Shown: positions 34,508-42,739 of the stretch, piece by piece
Position numbering within the stretch: position 1 is the stretch's first letter
Layout of the letters: every line of letters starts with the position of its first letter
Origin: Streptomyces sp. 846.5
Lineage (GTDB): Bacteria; Actinomycetota; Actinomycetes; Streptomycetales; Streptomycetaceae
Reading direction: 5' to 3'
Length of the DNA: 64,000 nucleotides
NCBI RefSeq assembly: GCF_004365705.1
Contig: NZ_SOBN01000001.1
Coordinates: forward strand, 2,372,555-2,436,554
Program-made: the position numbers and the translations under genes
Notes under the pieces: generated by a model
Told to the model about the DNA's origin: nothing
Database searches by the model: none
The model's input: only the letters and a program-made list of their open reading frames with translations

Positions 34508-36964
34508 ATGGCCCGCCGCAGTTCGCAGACCCCACCGCCCGAGGATTTCGAGGAGCGGATCCTCGACATCGATGTCGTGGACGAGATGCAGGGCTCCTTC
34601 CTGGAGTACGCCTACTCCGTGATCTACTCGCGCGCCCTGCCCGACGCGCGGGACGGACTGAAGCCCGTGCACCGCCGGGTGCTCTACCAGGCCAACGAGA
34701 TGGGGCTGCGCCCCGAGCGCTCCCATGTGAAGAGCGCCCGCGTGGTCGGCGAGGTGATGGGCCGGCTGCACCCGCACGGTGACGCCTCCATCTACGACAC
34801 CCTGGTGCGGATGGCCCAGCCGTTCTCCATGCGGCTGCCGCTGATCGACGGTCACGGCAACTTCGGCTCGCTCGGCAACGACGACCCGCCGGCCGCCATG
34901 CGTTACACCGAGTCCCGGCTGACCGCCGCCTCGATGGCGATGGTGGAGTCGATCGACGAGGACACCGTCGACTTCAGCCCCAACTACGACGGCAGCGAGC
35001 AGGAGCCCGGCGTCCTCCCGTCGGCCTTCCCCAACCTGCTGGTGAACGGCGCGACCGGGATCGCGGTCGGCATGGCGACCAATATGCCGCCGCACAACCT
35101 CGGCGAGGTGGTGTCCGCCGCCCGGCATCTGATCCGGCATCCGAACGCCGACCTGGACGCGCTGATGCGCTTCATCCCCGGCCCCGACCTGCCGACCGGC
35201 GGCCGGATCGTGGGGCTGAGCGGGATCAGGGACGCCTACGAGAACGGCCGTGGCACCTTCAAGATCCGGGCCAAGGTGACGGTCGAGGACGTCACCCCGC
35301 GCCGCAAGGGCCTGGTGGTCACCGAGCTCCCGTACAACGTCGGGCCCGAGAAGGTCATCGCCAAGATCAAGGACCTGGTCAACGCCAAGAAGCTCCAGGG
35401 CGTCTCCGACATCAAGGACCTGACGGACCGCTCGCACGGCCTGCGGCTGGTCATCGAGGTCAAGAACGGCTTCGTCCCCGAGGCGCTGCTGGAGCAGCTC
35501 TACCGGCTGACGCCGATGGAGGAGTCCTTCGGCATCAACAACGTGGCGCTGGTGGACGGGCAGCCGCTGACGCTGGGTCTGAAGGAGCTGCTGGAGGTCT
35601 ATGTCGACCACCGCTTCGAGGTGGTCAGGCGCCGCTCCGACTTCCGCCGCCGCAAGCGCCAGGAGCGGCTGCACCTGGTCGAGGGCCTGCTGGTGGCGCT
35701 GCTGGACATCGACGAGGTCATCGCGATCATCCGGGCCAGCGACAACACCGCGATGGCCAAGGAGCGCCTGATGGAGCGCTTCTCGCTGTCCGAGACGCAG
35801 ACCGTGTACATCCTGGACACCCCGCTGCGCCGGCTCACCCGCTTCGACCAGGTCGAGCTGGAGGCCGAGCAGGACAAGCTGCACAACGAGATCCAGGCGC
35901 TGACCGAGATCCTGGAGTCGGACACGGTGCTGCGCAAGGTCGTCTCCGACGAGCTGGGGGCGGTGGCGAAGAAGTTCGGCACCGAGCGGCGCACCGTGCT
36001 GCTGGAGGCGGGAGCCGTGCAGACGGCGGCGGTGCCGCTGGAGGTCGCCGACGACCCGTGCCGGGTGCTGCTGTCCTCGACCGGGCTGCTGGCCCGCACC
36101 GCCGACGCCGTACAGACGGTCGACTCCGACAGCGGCCGGGCCCGGCACGACGTGATCGTCTCGGCCGTGGCCGCCACCGCGCGGGCCGACATCGGCGCGG
36201 TCACCACGGCGGGACGGGTGCTGCGGCTGCCGGTGATCGACCTGCCGGCGCTGCCGCCCAGCTCCACCGCGCCGACGCTGTCCGGCGGCGCCCCGGTCTC
36301 CGAGTTCCTGAAGCTGGACGCGGGCGAGCGGGTGCTGGCGCTGACCAGCCTGGACGAGTCCTCGCCCGGCCTCGCGCTCGGTACCGAGCAGGGCGTGGTC
36401 AAGCGGGTGGTGCCGGACTGGCCGGAGAACAAGGACGAGTTCGAGGTGATCGGCCTCAAGGACGGCGACCGGCTGATCGGCGCGGTCGAGCTGCGCACCG
36501 GCGAGGAGGATCTGGTGTTCATCAGCTCCGACGCCCAACTGCTGCGGTTCCAGGCCTCGCAGGTCCGTCCGCAGGGGAGGCCGGCCGGCGGCATGGCCGG
36601 GATCAAGCTGGCCGACGGCGCGAAGGTGCTCTCGTTCACGGCGGTGGACCCGTCCGGCGAGGGCGTGGTGGTGACGGTCGCGGGCTCCTCCTCCGACACC
36701 CTGGAGGGGCTGGGCGGCCTGGGCACCGCGAAGGCGACGCCGTTCGACCAGTACCCGCGCAAGGGGCGGGCCACCGGCGGCGTGCGCTGCCAGCGGTTCC
36801 TGAAGGGCGAGGACAAGCTGGTCCTGGCCTGGGCCGGCCCGACCCCCGCCCGCGCGGCCACCGCGAACGGCTCCCCCGCCGAGCTCCCCGGCCGCGACCC
36901 CCGCCGCGACGGCTCGGGCGTCCCGCTGGCGAAGGAGATCACGGCGGTGGCCGGCCCGGCGTAG
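34508..36964 (+). CDS. parC: DNA topoisomerase IV subunit A
   Basis: An 818-residue GyrA/ParC protein that, with ParE at 47832-49967, decatenates chromosomes. The catalytic Tyr133 is in AAMRYTESRL. The quinolone region reads HPHGDASIYDT, with Ala93 at the position of E. coli GyrA Ser83. The breakage-reunion domain fills about residues 30-480, with coiled coil and C-terminal beta-pinwheel after. It is shorter than streptomycete GyrA and lacks a clean GyrA box. AAGGGAG precedes the ATG. A strong terminator follows at 37019-37060. Confidence 0.93.
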   Translation: MARRSSQTPPPEDFEERILDIDVVDEMQGSFLEYAYSVIYSRALPDARDGLKPVHRRVLYQANEMGLRPERSHVKSARVVGEVMGRLHPHGDASIYDTLVRMAQPFSMRLPLIDGHGNFGSLGNDDPPAAMRYTESRLTAASMAMVESIDEDTVDFSPNYDGSEQEPGVLPSAFPNLLVNGATGIAVGMATNMPPHNLGEVVSAARHLIRHPNADLDALMRFIPGPDLPTGGRIVGLSGIRDAYENGRGTFKIRAKVTVEDVTPRRKGLVVTELPYNVGPEKVIAKIKDLVNAKKLQGVSDIKDLTDRSHGLRLVIEVKNGFVPEALLEQLYRLTPMEESFGINNVALVDGQPLTLGLKELLEVYVDHRFEVVRRRSDFRRRKRQERLHLVEGLLVALLDIDEVIAIIRASDNTAMAKERLMERFSLSETQTVYILDTPLRRLTRFDQVELEAEQDKLHNEIQALTEILESDTVLRKVVSDELGAVAKKFGTERRTVLLEAGAVQTAAVPLEVADDPCRVLLSSTGLLARTADAVQTVDSDSGRARHDVIVSAVAATARADIGAVTTAGRVLRLPVIDLPALPPSSTAPTLSGGAPVSEFLKLDAGERVLALTSLDESSPGLALGTEQGVVKRVVPDWPENKDEFEVIGLKDGDRLIGAVELRTGEEDLVFISSDAQLLRFQASQVRPQGRPAGGMAGIKLADGAKVLSFTAVDPSGEGVVVTVAGSSSDTLEGLGGLGTAKATPFDQYPRKGRATGGVRCQRFLKGEDKLVLAWAGPTPARAATANGSPAELPGRDPRRDGSGVPLAKEITAVAGPA

Positions 36965-37018
36965 GGCGCACGCCCCGGGGAGTGCGGGGCGCACCGAAGG
37001 GCGTACGGAGGCACGACT

Positions 37019-37060
37019 GAGGGGTGCGTCAGGGATTTCACCGTCCCTGACGCACCCCTC
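37019..37060 (+). terminator. parC terminator
   Basis: A perfect 17-base stem (37019-37035 with 37044-37060) and 8-base loop, 54 bases beyond the parC stop. The rest of the 348-base gap up to 37312 shows no further gene. Confidence 0.8.
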
Positions 37061-37312
37061 CGACGCACCGTCACCGGGGGTACCGGGAGCCGGGCATGGG
37101 CCGCTGAACTGGCGCGATGTCGCAGTTTCCGGCGCTCCCCCACGGGCATCCCAACCTATGGAGGCGGCCGGGTCGTACCCACCACCCGAACGCCCATGGC
37201 CGACCGGCCAGCGTTGCTCGGCAGTCATGCGTACATCCACCCAGGCGCTGTCGCGAGTCCCTGTTCGCCGAACGTGACTCCGTCGCGCCTTGGCACGGAT
37301 CGGGGGTTCTCC

Positions 37313-37987
37313 GTGGACGACAACGAAGTAAAGCGAGGAACAGTCTGGCGCTACGTTCGGGGGACCTTCGTCGGTCTAGTCATGCTCGCGGTCGTGGTAG
37401 TGGCCTGTGTGGCGCTCAGCGGCTGGATGAACCACTCCGTGGAGACATTCTGGGGCAGCCGCAGCCGTGCAGCGCAGCTCGGCACCGTGGGCCAGTACTT
37501 CGACGCAGGCAGTGCTGTGTTCTCCGGACTGGCGCTGCTACTGGTGATCGGCACCACGGTCATGCAGCGCAAGGAGCTTGCGATGCAGCGAGACGCGCTC
37601 AGCAAGTCGCACTGGGAACTCCGGCGCTCAGCCGAGGCCGATCTGCGCCGGCTGCACATGGAATTGATCAAGATGGCGATCGACGACCCGGCGCTAGCCG
37701 ACGTTTGGGGTGCCTACCGCGCTGAGATCCCGATGGAACGGAGACGCCAGTACTTGTACGCCAACTTGATCTTCTCGCACCTCTACCTGAACCATAAGCT
37801 GCAGATCGCCGACGACGCGGAAATGCTGGGACACCTCCGAGTCATCACGAAGAACGAGATCTTCCGGGAGTACTGGCAGGAAGCCTCAGGCAGCAGAGCT
37901 CCGTTGGCCGAAGGATCTGCTGAGCGGATCTTCGGCCGACTCGTGGATCAAGCCATCGCGGAGCGGTCACCGAATGGAGTCGACTGA
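37313..37987 (+). CDS. DUF6082 membrane protein
   Basis: A 224-residue protein of unknown function. Two membrane segments are at about residues 18-38 and 64-82. A cytoplasmic helical domain follows, with the family feature LIKMAIDDPALADVWGAYR. GTG at 37313 with GGGGG upstream is preferred to the ATG at 37196, which would add 39 residues of unlikely composition. Codons end in A or T more often than in neighbouring genes (for example GTA, CGA, GGA, ACA near the start), suggesting acquisition. DUF6082 genes are scattered in streptomycete accessory regions. Confidence 0.75.
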   Translation: MDDNEVKRGTVWRYVRGTFVGLVMLAVVVVACVALSGWMNHSVETFWGSRSRAAQLGTVGQYFDAGSAVFSGLALLLVIGTTVMQRKELAMQRDALSKSHWELRRSAEADLRRLHMELIKMAIDDPALADVWGAYRAEIPMERRRQYLYANLIFSHLYLNHKLQIADDAEMLGHLRVITKNEIFREYWQEASGSRAPLAEGSAERIFGRLVDQAIAERSPNGVD

Positions 37988-38224
37988 TCGCATTCCGCCT
38001 GCAGATCATCGACTTTGAGCACAAATGGCAACAGAATCACAACGAATCAGCCAAAATGTTGCCGTACAGGCACGTAACCTATTGCCCCACTTGTAGTTAC
38101 TGTAGTCGTGCTGCCTCTCAACGCCTACGGGCCCCGTGCGACCCACCGCCTCAGCCATACCCCAACAGAGGCCATTCCTCTCATCCTACGAAGGGTCGGC
38201 GCCAGCCCCCGCGAGCGCGGCAGT

Positions 38225-38413
38225 ATGCAAGGAGGGAACTGCCCGGACATCTTCGAACTATCGGACGGCCGATTTGCCGTCATTGGTACTGAGATGACCG
38301 CGGAACTCGATGCGCATCTGCCCCTGGACGCCTCACGCGCCGATTACGAGAAGATCGTTGTCATCAGTCGGGACACGCTCCTTCGCGCAAAGGCGGACAT
38401 TCCTGATCTTTAA
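38225..38413 (+). CDS. Small streptomycete protein (NCPDIFELSDGRFAVIG type)
   Basis: A 62-residue protein with the pattern CPDIFELSDGRFAVIGTE...VVISRDTLLRAKADIP. I recognise this as a common small family of unknown role in streptomycetes, often near regulatory or accessory genes. ATG at 38225 is the only start fitting relatives, though no good ribosome site precedes it; an AAGGAGG sits just inside the gene. A longer frame from 38108 is less likely. It lies 237 bases after the DUF6082 gene, in the same lower-GC stretch, and ends 7 bases from the convergent siderophore gene. Confidence 0.65.
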   Translation: MQGGNCPDIFELSDGRFAVIGTEMTAELDAHLPLDASRADYEKIVVISRDTLLRAKADIPDL

Positions 38414-38420
38414 TGACATG

Positions 38421-39935
38421 TCAACCCACCCGAAGGGGGTTCGCCAGCGGGGTGTAGGTCGAGTCGCCTCCGTCCGCGCCGGTCCAGCGAAGTAGTAGGT
38501 TCGTTTTGGCCGGGACGGACGGGGCGGCGAGCAGGGTGCGGATCTCGGGGTGGTCGGTGAAGCGTTGGAAGACCTCGCGGGCCTGCGGCCAGAGTTCGTC
38601 GGCTGCCGCGGGACACCGTTCTGCCACCGCTCCGGCGATCTCCAGCAGATGGTTCGTCACCAGGCAGTAGACCAGCCGCTCCCAGCCGTACCCCGCGTCC
38701 ACCCCGGGAGTGGGGACGTCGGGACCCATGCTCGCCAGCAGCTCGGCGTGCTGCTCCGTCAGGAGCTTCACCCCCTCGTGGTCGCGGAAGACCGCACGGC
38801 TCGGCATCCCGTCCTCGTCCATCGCCACCAGAACGTTCTGCAGATGGCACTCCAGCACCGCCCCGTGCTGGAAGAAGGCATGCAGCACCGGCGGCACCAC
38901 CTGCTCCACATACCGCCGCCACCACTCCACAGCCCGCGGCATCGCCGCGGCCAGCGGACTGCCGTCGAACCCCTCGCTGAGCCCCGCCGACAGCAGCGGC
39001 CGCGCCCCCGCGCCGAACCCCTCCCGGACCAGTACCGCGTAGGCCTCGTAGGCGTCCTCGCCGCCGACCCCCGCGGTGCGGTACCCGCTGTCGGCCAGCA
39101 TGGACGCCCCGGCCGGGGCATCGGCGAAGGCCTTGGCCACCGCCTCGTCCACCGGTGCCAGCCAGCGCAGGTCGCGCAGCCACAGCCGGCGGATGTCGTT
39201 GGTGATCCGGACGTCCAGACTGAACTTCAGCGACAGGTCGGCCTCCGGCAGATACACCGTGCGCACCGACGAAGTCGCCCAGGCCCGCTCAGCGGTCACG
39301 CCGAGGTCGATCAACCGGCCGTCTCCCACAGCCATGTGATCACCGATCAGCCGCAACTGCCAGGGGTGGGCCGGGAGCACCCGGTAGCCCTCCGGCGCCC
39401 GCTCGCCCCAGAGCGCGTCCACCGCGCCGGTGTCGCCCTCGCCCGCCAGCAGGTCCTCGCGGACCCCGAGCAGCCTCAGCGGAAAGGCCGCGCAGGCCTC
39501 CGGCGCGTACGGCAGCCACTCCGCAGGCGGGCCGCCGCCGCGGGTCTTGGCCGCCGGGTGGTAGCGGTGTCCGGCGACCAGCGCCTGCTCGGAGCGGAGA
39601 TACAGGTCGTCGGCGGGCCGCGCCGCCGCGCGGGCGGTGAGCAGCGCGGCGACAACCTCCCTGCTGTCGCGGATCTCGGCGGCGAGTGTGGCGTTCCGCA
39701 CACCGGTCCGGGCCTCCAGCTCCCGCTCCGTCACCGCGATCAGCCCGGCGAGATCCAGCGGCTGCCAACCCCCCGCGGTCCGCAGCTCGGGCGCGGAGGG
39801 CCAGCGGCCCGGTGCGACACGCACCACCGCGCTGCTCGCCGGGAGCAGCAGCGCCCCGTCGTCGCCGCTCTGCGCCAACTCCCTGACCAGGCAGTTCAAC
39901 AGCCCGGTCAGGGCCACCAGATCAGCCGTCCCCAT
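38421..39935 (-). CDS. IucA/IucC-family NIS siderophore synthetase A
   Basis: A 504-residue NRPS-independent siderophore synthetase, condensing a carboxylate (often citrate or succinate derivative) with an amine using ATP. Family motifs are present in order: VLPAHPWQLRLI, the ATP-binding KFSLDVRITNDIRR, and the catalytic-site ECHLQNVLVAMDEDG. The C-terminal FhuF-like domain ends in TPLANPLRVG. AAGGG precedes the ATG. It is divergent from a second synthetase with only 57 bases between starts, so the pair is probably co-controlled. Confidence 0.93.
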   Translation of the reverse strand: MGTADLVALTGLLNCLVRELAQSGDDGALLLPASSAVVRVAPGRWPSAPELRTAGGWQPLDLAGLIAVTERELEARTGVRNATLAAEIRDSREVVAALLTARAAARPADDLYLRSEQALVAGHRYHPAAKTRGGGPPAEWLPYAPEACAAFPLRLLGVREDLLAGEGDTGAVDALWGERAPEGYRVLPAHPWQLRLIGDHMAVGDGRLIDLGVTAERAWATSSVRTVYLPEADLSLKFSLDVRITNDIRRLWLRDLRWLAPVDEAVAKAFADAPAGASMLADSGYRTAGVGGEDAYEAYAVLVREGFGAGARPLLSAGLSEGFDGSPLAAAMPRAVEWWRRYVEQVVPPVLHAFFQHGAVLECHLQNVLVAMDEDGMPSRAVFRDHEGVKLLTEQHAELLASMGPDVPTPGVDAGYGWERLVYCLVTNHLLEIAGAVAERCPAAADELWPQAREVFQRFTDHPEIRTLLAAPSVPAKTNLLLRWTGADGGDSTYTPLANPLRVG

Positions 39936-39992
39936 ACGTTCACCCTTTCAAGAGCTGCGGCCCCGTCCGTAGCTGGGGTATGACCTAGTCTC

Positions 39993-41549
39993 ATGCATTC
40001 CGAACCGCGTCCGCTGGAAACCTCCTTCGCCGCCGAACTGCGCCAGGTCCGGCCCGGGCTCGTCGCCCCGTACCGGGAGGCGCTGCCCGGTGCGCGGGCC
40101 GCCGTACTGGCGCGGCTGTTGCGTTCGATGTGCTTCGAAGAGCTGCCCGGTCTGGACCGGCGCAGACTGCGCGGACCCGCGGTGCGGCCCTACGACGTCG
40201 GAGCGCCCAAGGACGAACTGACCGTGTGGGCGGACGGCACGGAATACCGTCATCCGGCGGCCCTGTTCGAGGCGCTCGGCGTACCCGGCAGCGCCGGGCT
40301 GATCGCGGAGCTCGATCACAGCACCGCCTCCCTGGCCCTGTCGCGGGCCGGCGCCGCCATATTCGACCCGCCCGCATCCGCCCCCTCCGAGCCGTCGACC
40401 CAGGCCGCCCCCGGCGGCCTGGTCGCCGCCGAGCAGAGCCTGGTCGACGGCCATCCCTACCACCCCTGCTGCCGCAGCCGTCCCGGTCTCACCGTGGCCG
40501 ACCAGCTGGCGTACGCGCCCGAGCACCACCCCGTGGTCGGCCTGCGGCTGCTCGCGCTCCCCGCCGCGAGCTGCACGGTCGTGGGCGACTGGCCCGAGGC
40601 GCTCAGGGACGGCGGGGGCCAGCTGCTGCTGCCGGTCCACCCGTGGCAGGCCCGGGAAGTGCTGCCGGGCCTCGGCCTCCGGGTGGAGCCGGGCACCGGG
40701 CTGCCGGCCCATCCGCTGCTGTCGGTGCGGACCCTCGCCCCCAGCGACGGCGGCGCGCACATCAAGACGGCGCTGTCCCTGCGGATGACCTCGTCGGTGC
40801 GGGACATCTCCGGCGGCTCGGTGGTCGACAGCGCCCGGCTGTCCGCGCTGCTGGAGGAGGTGACCGGACGCCTGGACGGCCGGCTGACGATCTCGCGCAA
40901 CCTGGCCGCTGCGGGTGTCCTGGTCGACGGAGCGCTCAGCCCCGCTCTCGCCGTGATGCTGCGGGAGTCCCCCGAGCTGCAGGCCGGCCCGGGCGAGCGG
41001 GTGGTGCCGGTCGCGGCGCTGACCGTACCGGCGCACCGACCGGTGGCCTGGCTGCGCTCCCTCGCCCGGCTGCTCTGGCCGCCGCTGCTGCGGCTGCTCT
41101 CCTGGGGCGTGGCCCTGGAGGCGCACGGGCAGAACCTGCTGGTGGTGCTGGACCCGGAGGGGCGACCGCTGCGCCTGGTCTACCGGGACCTCGCGGACAT
41201 ACGCCTGAGCCCGCAGCGGCTGGCCGGCATCGGCGTGAGCATCGCTGGCCTGGGGTCACGGATCCTGGACGACGATCCGGTGACGCTGCGCCGCAAGCTG
41301 TACGGCTCCGTGGTCGGCGGCAGCCTCAGCACCCTGGTGGCGGCCTTCGGCGGCGGTGACCGCCGGGTGGAGGCGGCGCTGTGGTCCGCGGTGGCGGAGG
41401 AGGCCGAGCGGGCCGCCGACGTGCTGTCCCCGGAGGACCGGCGGGCGCTTCTGGAGCAACCGCTCCAGGTGAAGGCGCTGTGCCGGATGCGCCTGGCCGG
41501 AGGCCCTGCGGGCGACCAGTGGACCTCGCTGCCCAACCCCCTGCTGTAA
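39993..41549 (+). CDS. IucA/IucC-family NIS siderophore synthetase B
   Basis: A 518-residue second NIS synthetase, sharing the motif order with its neighbour: LLPVHPWQAREVL, HIKTALSLRMTSSVRDIS, and ALEAHGQNLLVVLDPEG. It ends SLPNPLL, like the FhuF-type ending of the partner. Two synthetases imply two condensation steps or a symmetric product. No amine-forming gene (decarboxylase, monooxygenase, acyltransferase) lies in the window, so precursors must come from elsewhere. A sucrase/ferredoxin-like gene follows after 55 bases. Confidence 0.92.
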   Translation: MHSEPRPLETSFAAELRQVRPGLVAPYREALPGARAAVLARLLRSMCFEELPGLDRRRLRGPAVRPYDVGAPKDELTVWADGTEYRHPAALFEALGVPGSAGLIAELDHSTASLALSRAGAAIFDPPASAPSEPSTQAAPGGLVAAEQSLVDGHPYHPCCRSRPGLTVADQLAYAPEHHPVVGLRLLALPAASCTVVGDWPEALRDGGGQLLLPVHPWQAREVLPGLGLRVEPGTGLPAHPLLSVRTLAPSDGGAHIKTALSLRMTSSVRDISGGSVVDSARLSALLEEVTGRLDGRLTISRNLAAAGVLVDGALSPALAVMLRESPELQAGPGERVVPVAALTVPAHRPVAWLRSLARLLWPPLLRLLSWGVALEAHGQNLLVVLDPEGRPLRLVYRDLADIRLSPQRLAGIGVSIAGLGSRILDDDPVTLRRKLYGSVVGGSLSTLVAAFGGGDRRVEAALWSAVAEEAERAADVLSPEDRRALLEQPLQVKALCRMRLAGGPAGDQWTSLPNPLL

Positions 41550-41562
41550 GCCGTAAGAGTTC

Positions 41563-41599
41563 TTGTAGCGAGAAATCGACGTTGGTAAGGCTACCCTTG
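41563..41599 (+). promoter_or_regulatory. Promoter with overlapping iron-box-like site
   Basis: TTGTAG (41563-41568), a 17-base spacer and TAAGGC (41586-41591) resemble a housekeeping promoter. The 19 bases 41581-41599 (GTTGGTAAGGCTACCCTTG) match about 14 of 19 positions of the DmdR/IdeR iron box as I recall it, and cover the -10 element. The GTG of the next gene lies 6 bases on, so the transcript would have almost no leader. Confidence 0.55.
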
Positions 41600-41604
41600 C
41601 CAGC

Positions 41605-42561
41605 GTGAGCACCTGCACCACCCTTTCCAGGGAACTGGCTGAGCCCCTGAGCGGCACCGCCGCCATCGGGGCCACCTGGCTGTTGCTCGAACAGCCAGGT
41701 CCCTGGGGTGCCCGGGCGCTGACGGAAAGCCATCTGGACCCCGGACTCGGGCAGGCCCTGGAGGCGCGGGCCGAGGGAACCGGGCTGCGGATCGCGCTGA
41801 TCCGACGCCCCGGGCGGCACGCCGACGCCCCGCCCACTCCGTCCCGGCAGGTGTACCTGGCGCACACCCGTCCCGGCCGCTCCTGGGTCCGCTCCCTGAC
41901 CGTCGCCGACCCGGCCGAACTGCTCGCGCTGGACTTCGCCGCCCTCGCCGCGGGCGAGCACGGCGACGTCGGCAGCGCCTTCGGGGGCGACCCGCTGGCC
42001 CTGGTGTGCACCAACGGGCGCCGGGACCGCTGCTGCGCGCTGCTCGGCCGTCCGCTCGCCGCCGAACTGGCCGCCAGCGGCCATGCGCAGGTCTGGGAGG
42101 TCACCCACCTCGGCGGCCACCGCTTCTCGCCCACCATGCTGGTACTGCCGTACGGGTACGCCTACGGCCGGATGTCCGCCCACGTCGCCAAGGAGATCCT
42201 GGAGGCCGCCAGGGACGGCCGGATGGTGCCGGAATGGTGCCGCGGCCGCTCCTTCTGGGAGCGTCCCGGCCAGGCCGCCGAGCTGGCGGTCCGCGAGGCG
42301 ATCGGCGAGGACGACGCCGAGGCCCTGACGGTCGTTCAGCACCAGCTGGCCGAGGACCTCTGGTCCGTGTCGGTGGCCCATCTGAACGGGTGGAGCTGGC
42401 AGGTCCAGGTCCGCCGCACCGAGGCCGGGCCGGCCCGTGCCGAGAGCTGCCTGGCCTTTCCTACCCGTCCCGACCGCTTCGAGGCCACCCTGCTCACGGC
42501 GGATCCACAGTCGGGTTCCGGTCGCGACCGATCCGAACCAGCCACGGAACCGGCCCGCTAG
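41605..42561 (+). CDS. Sucrase/ferredoxin-like (Apd1-type) protein
   Basis: A 318-residue thioredoxin-fold ferredoxin-like protein. Putative [2Fe-2S] ligands are the Cys residues of VCTNGRRDRCCALLG and the two His of THLGGHRFSP, the Cys/His arrangement of Apd1-like proteins. This family is often found with siderophore genes in actinomycetes and may help reduce ferric siderophores or handle iron. GTG at 41605 has little ribosome site but sits just after an iron-box promoter. The C-terminal 30 residues are polar and variable. Confidence 0.85.
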   Translation: MSTCTTLSRELAEPLSGTAAIGATWLLLEQPGPWGARALTESHLDPGLGQALEARAEGTGLRIALIRRPGRHADAPPTPSRQVYLAHTRPGRSWVRSLTVADPAELLALDFAALAAGEHGDVGSAFGGDPLALVCTNGRRDRCCALLGRPLAAELAASGHAQVWEVTHLGGHRFSPTMLVLPYGYAYGRMSAHVAKEILEAARDGRMVPEWCRGRSFWERPGQAAELAVREAIGEDDAEALTVVQHQLAEDLWSVSVAHLNGWSWQVQVRRTEAGPARAESCLAFPTRPDRFEATLLTADPQSGSGRDRSEPATEPAR

Positions 42562-42630
42562 GGGCTACGCTGGAAGAGCCCTCGGGTGCGCCTCCCCCGT
42601 CGCACCCGAGGGTCTCACTGTGTCCGGCGG

Positions 42631-42733
42631 GCACTCCCCGCCGGTACCGCCCGGCGGCACTCCCCGCCGGTACCGCCCGGCGGCACTCCCCGCCGGCACT
42701 CCCCGCCGGTACCGCCCGCCGACACTGCCCGGC
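42631..42733. repeat. 26-base tandem repeat array
   Basis: Units at 42631-42656, 42657-42682 and 42696-42721 are near identical. A 13-base half unit (42683-42695, GCACTCCCCGCCG) and a decayed half (42722-42733) fill the rest. It lies in the convergent gap and ends 7 bases from the symporter stop. Confidence 0.9.
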
Positions 42734-42739
42734 TGCGGC

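Noticed and set aside
37313..38413. Prophage or integrated plasmid remnant
   Set aside because: No integrase, transposase, attachment-site repeat or tRNA target is seen around the lower-GC genes.
39936..39992. Iron box between the two siderophore synthetase genes
   Set aside because: No stretch in the 57 bases matches the DmdR/IdeR pattern acceptably.
42631..42733. CRISPR array
   Set aside because: Units are adjacent without unique spacers and no cas gene is present; it is a plain tandem repeat.
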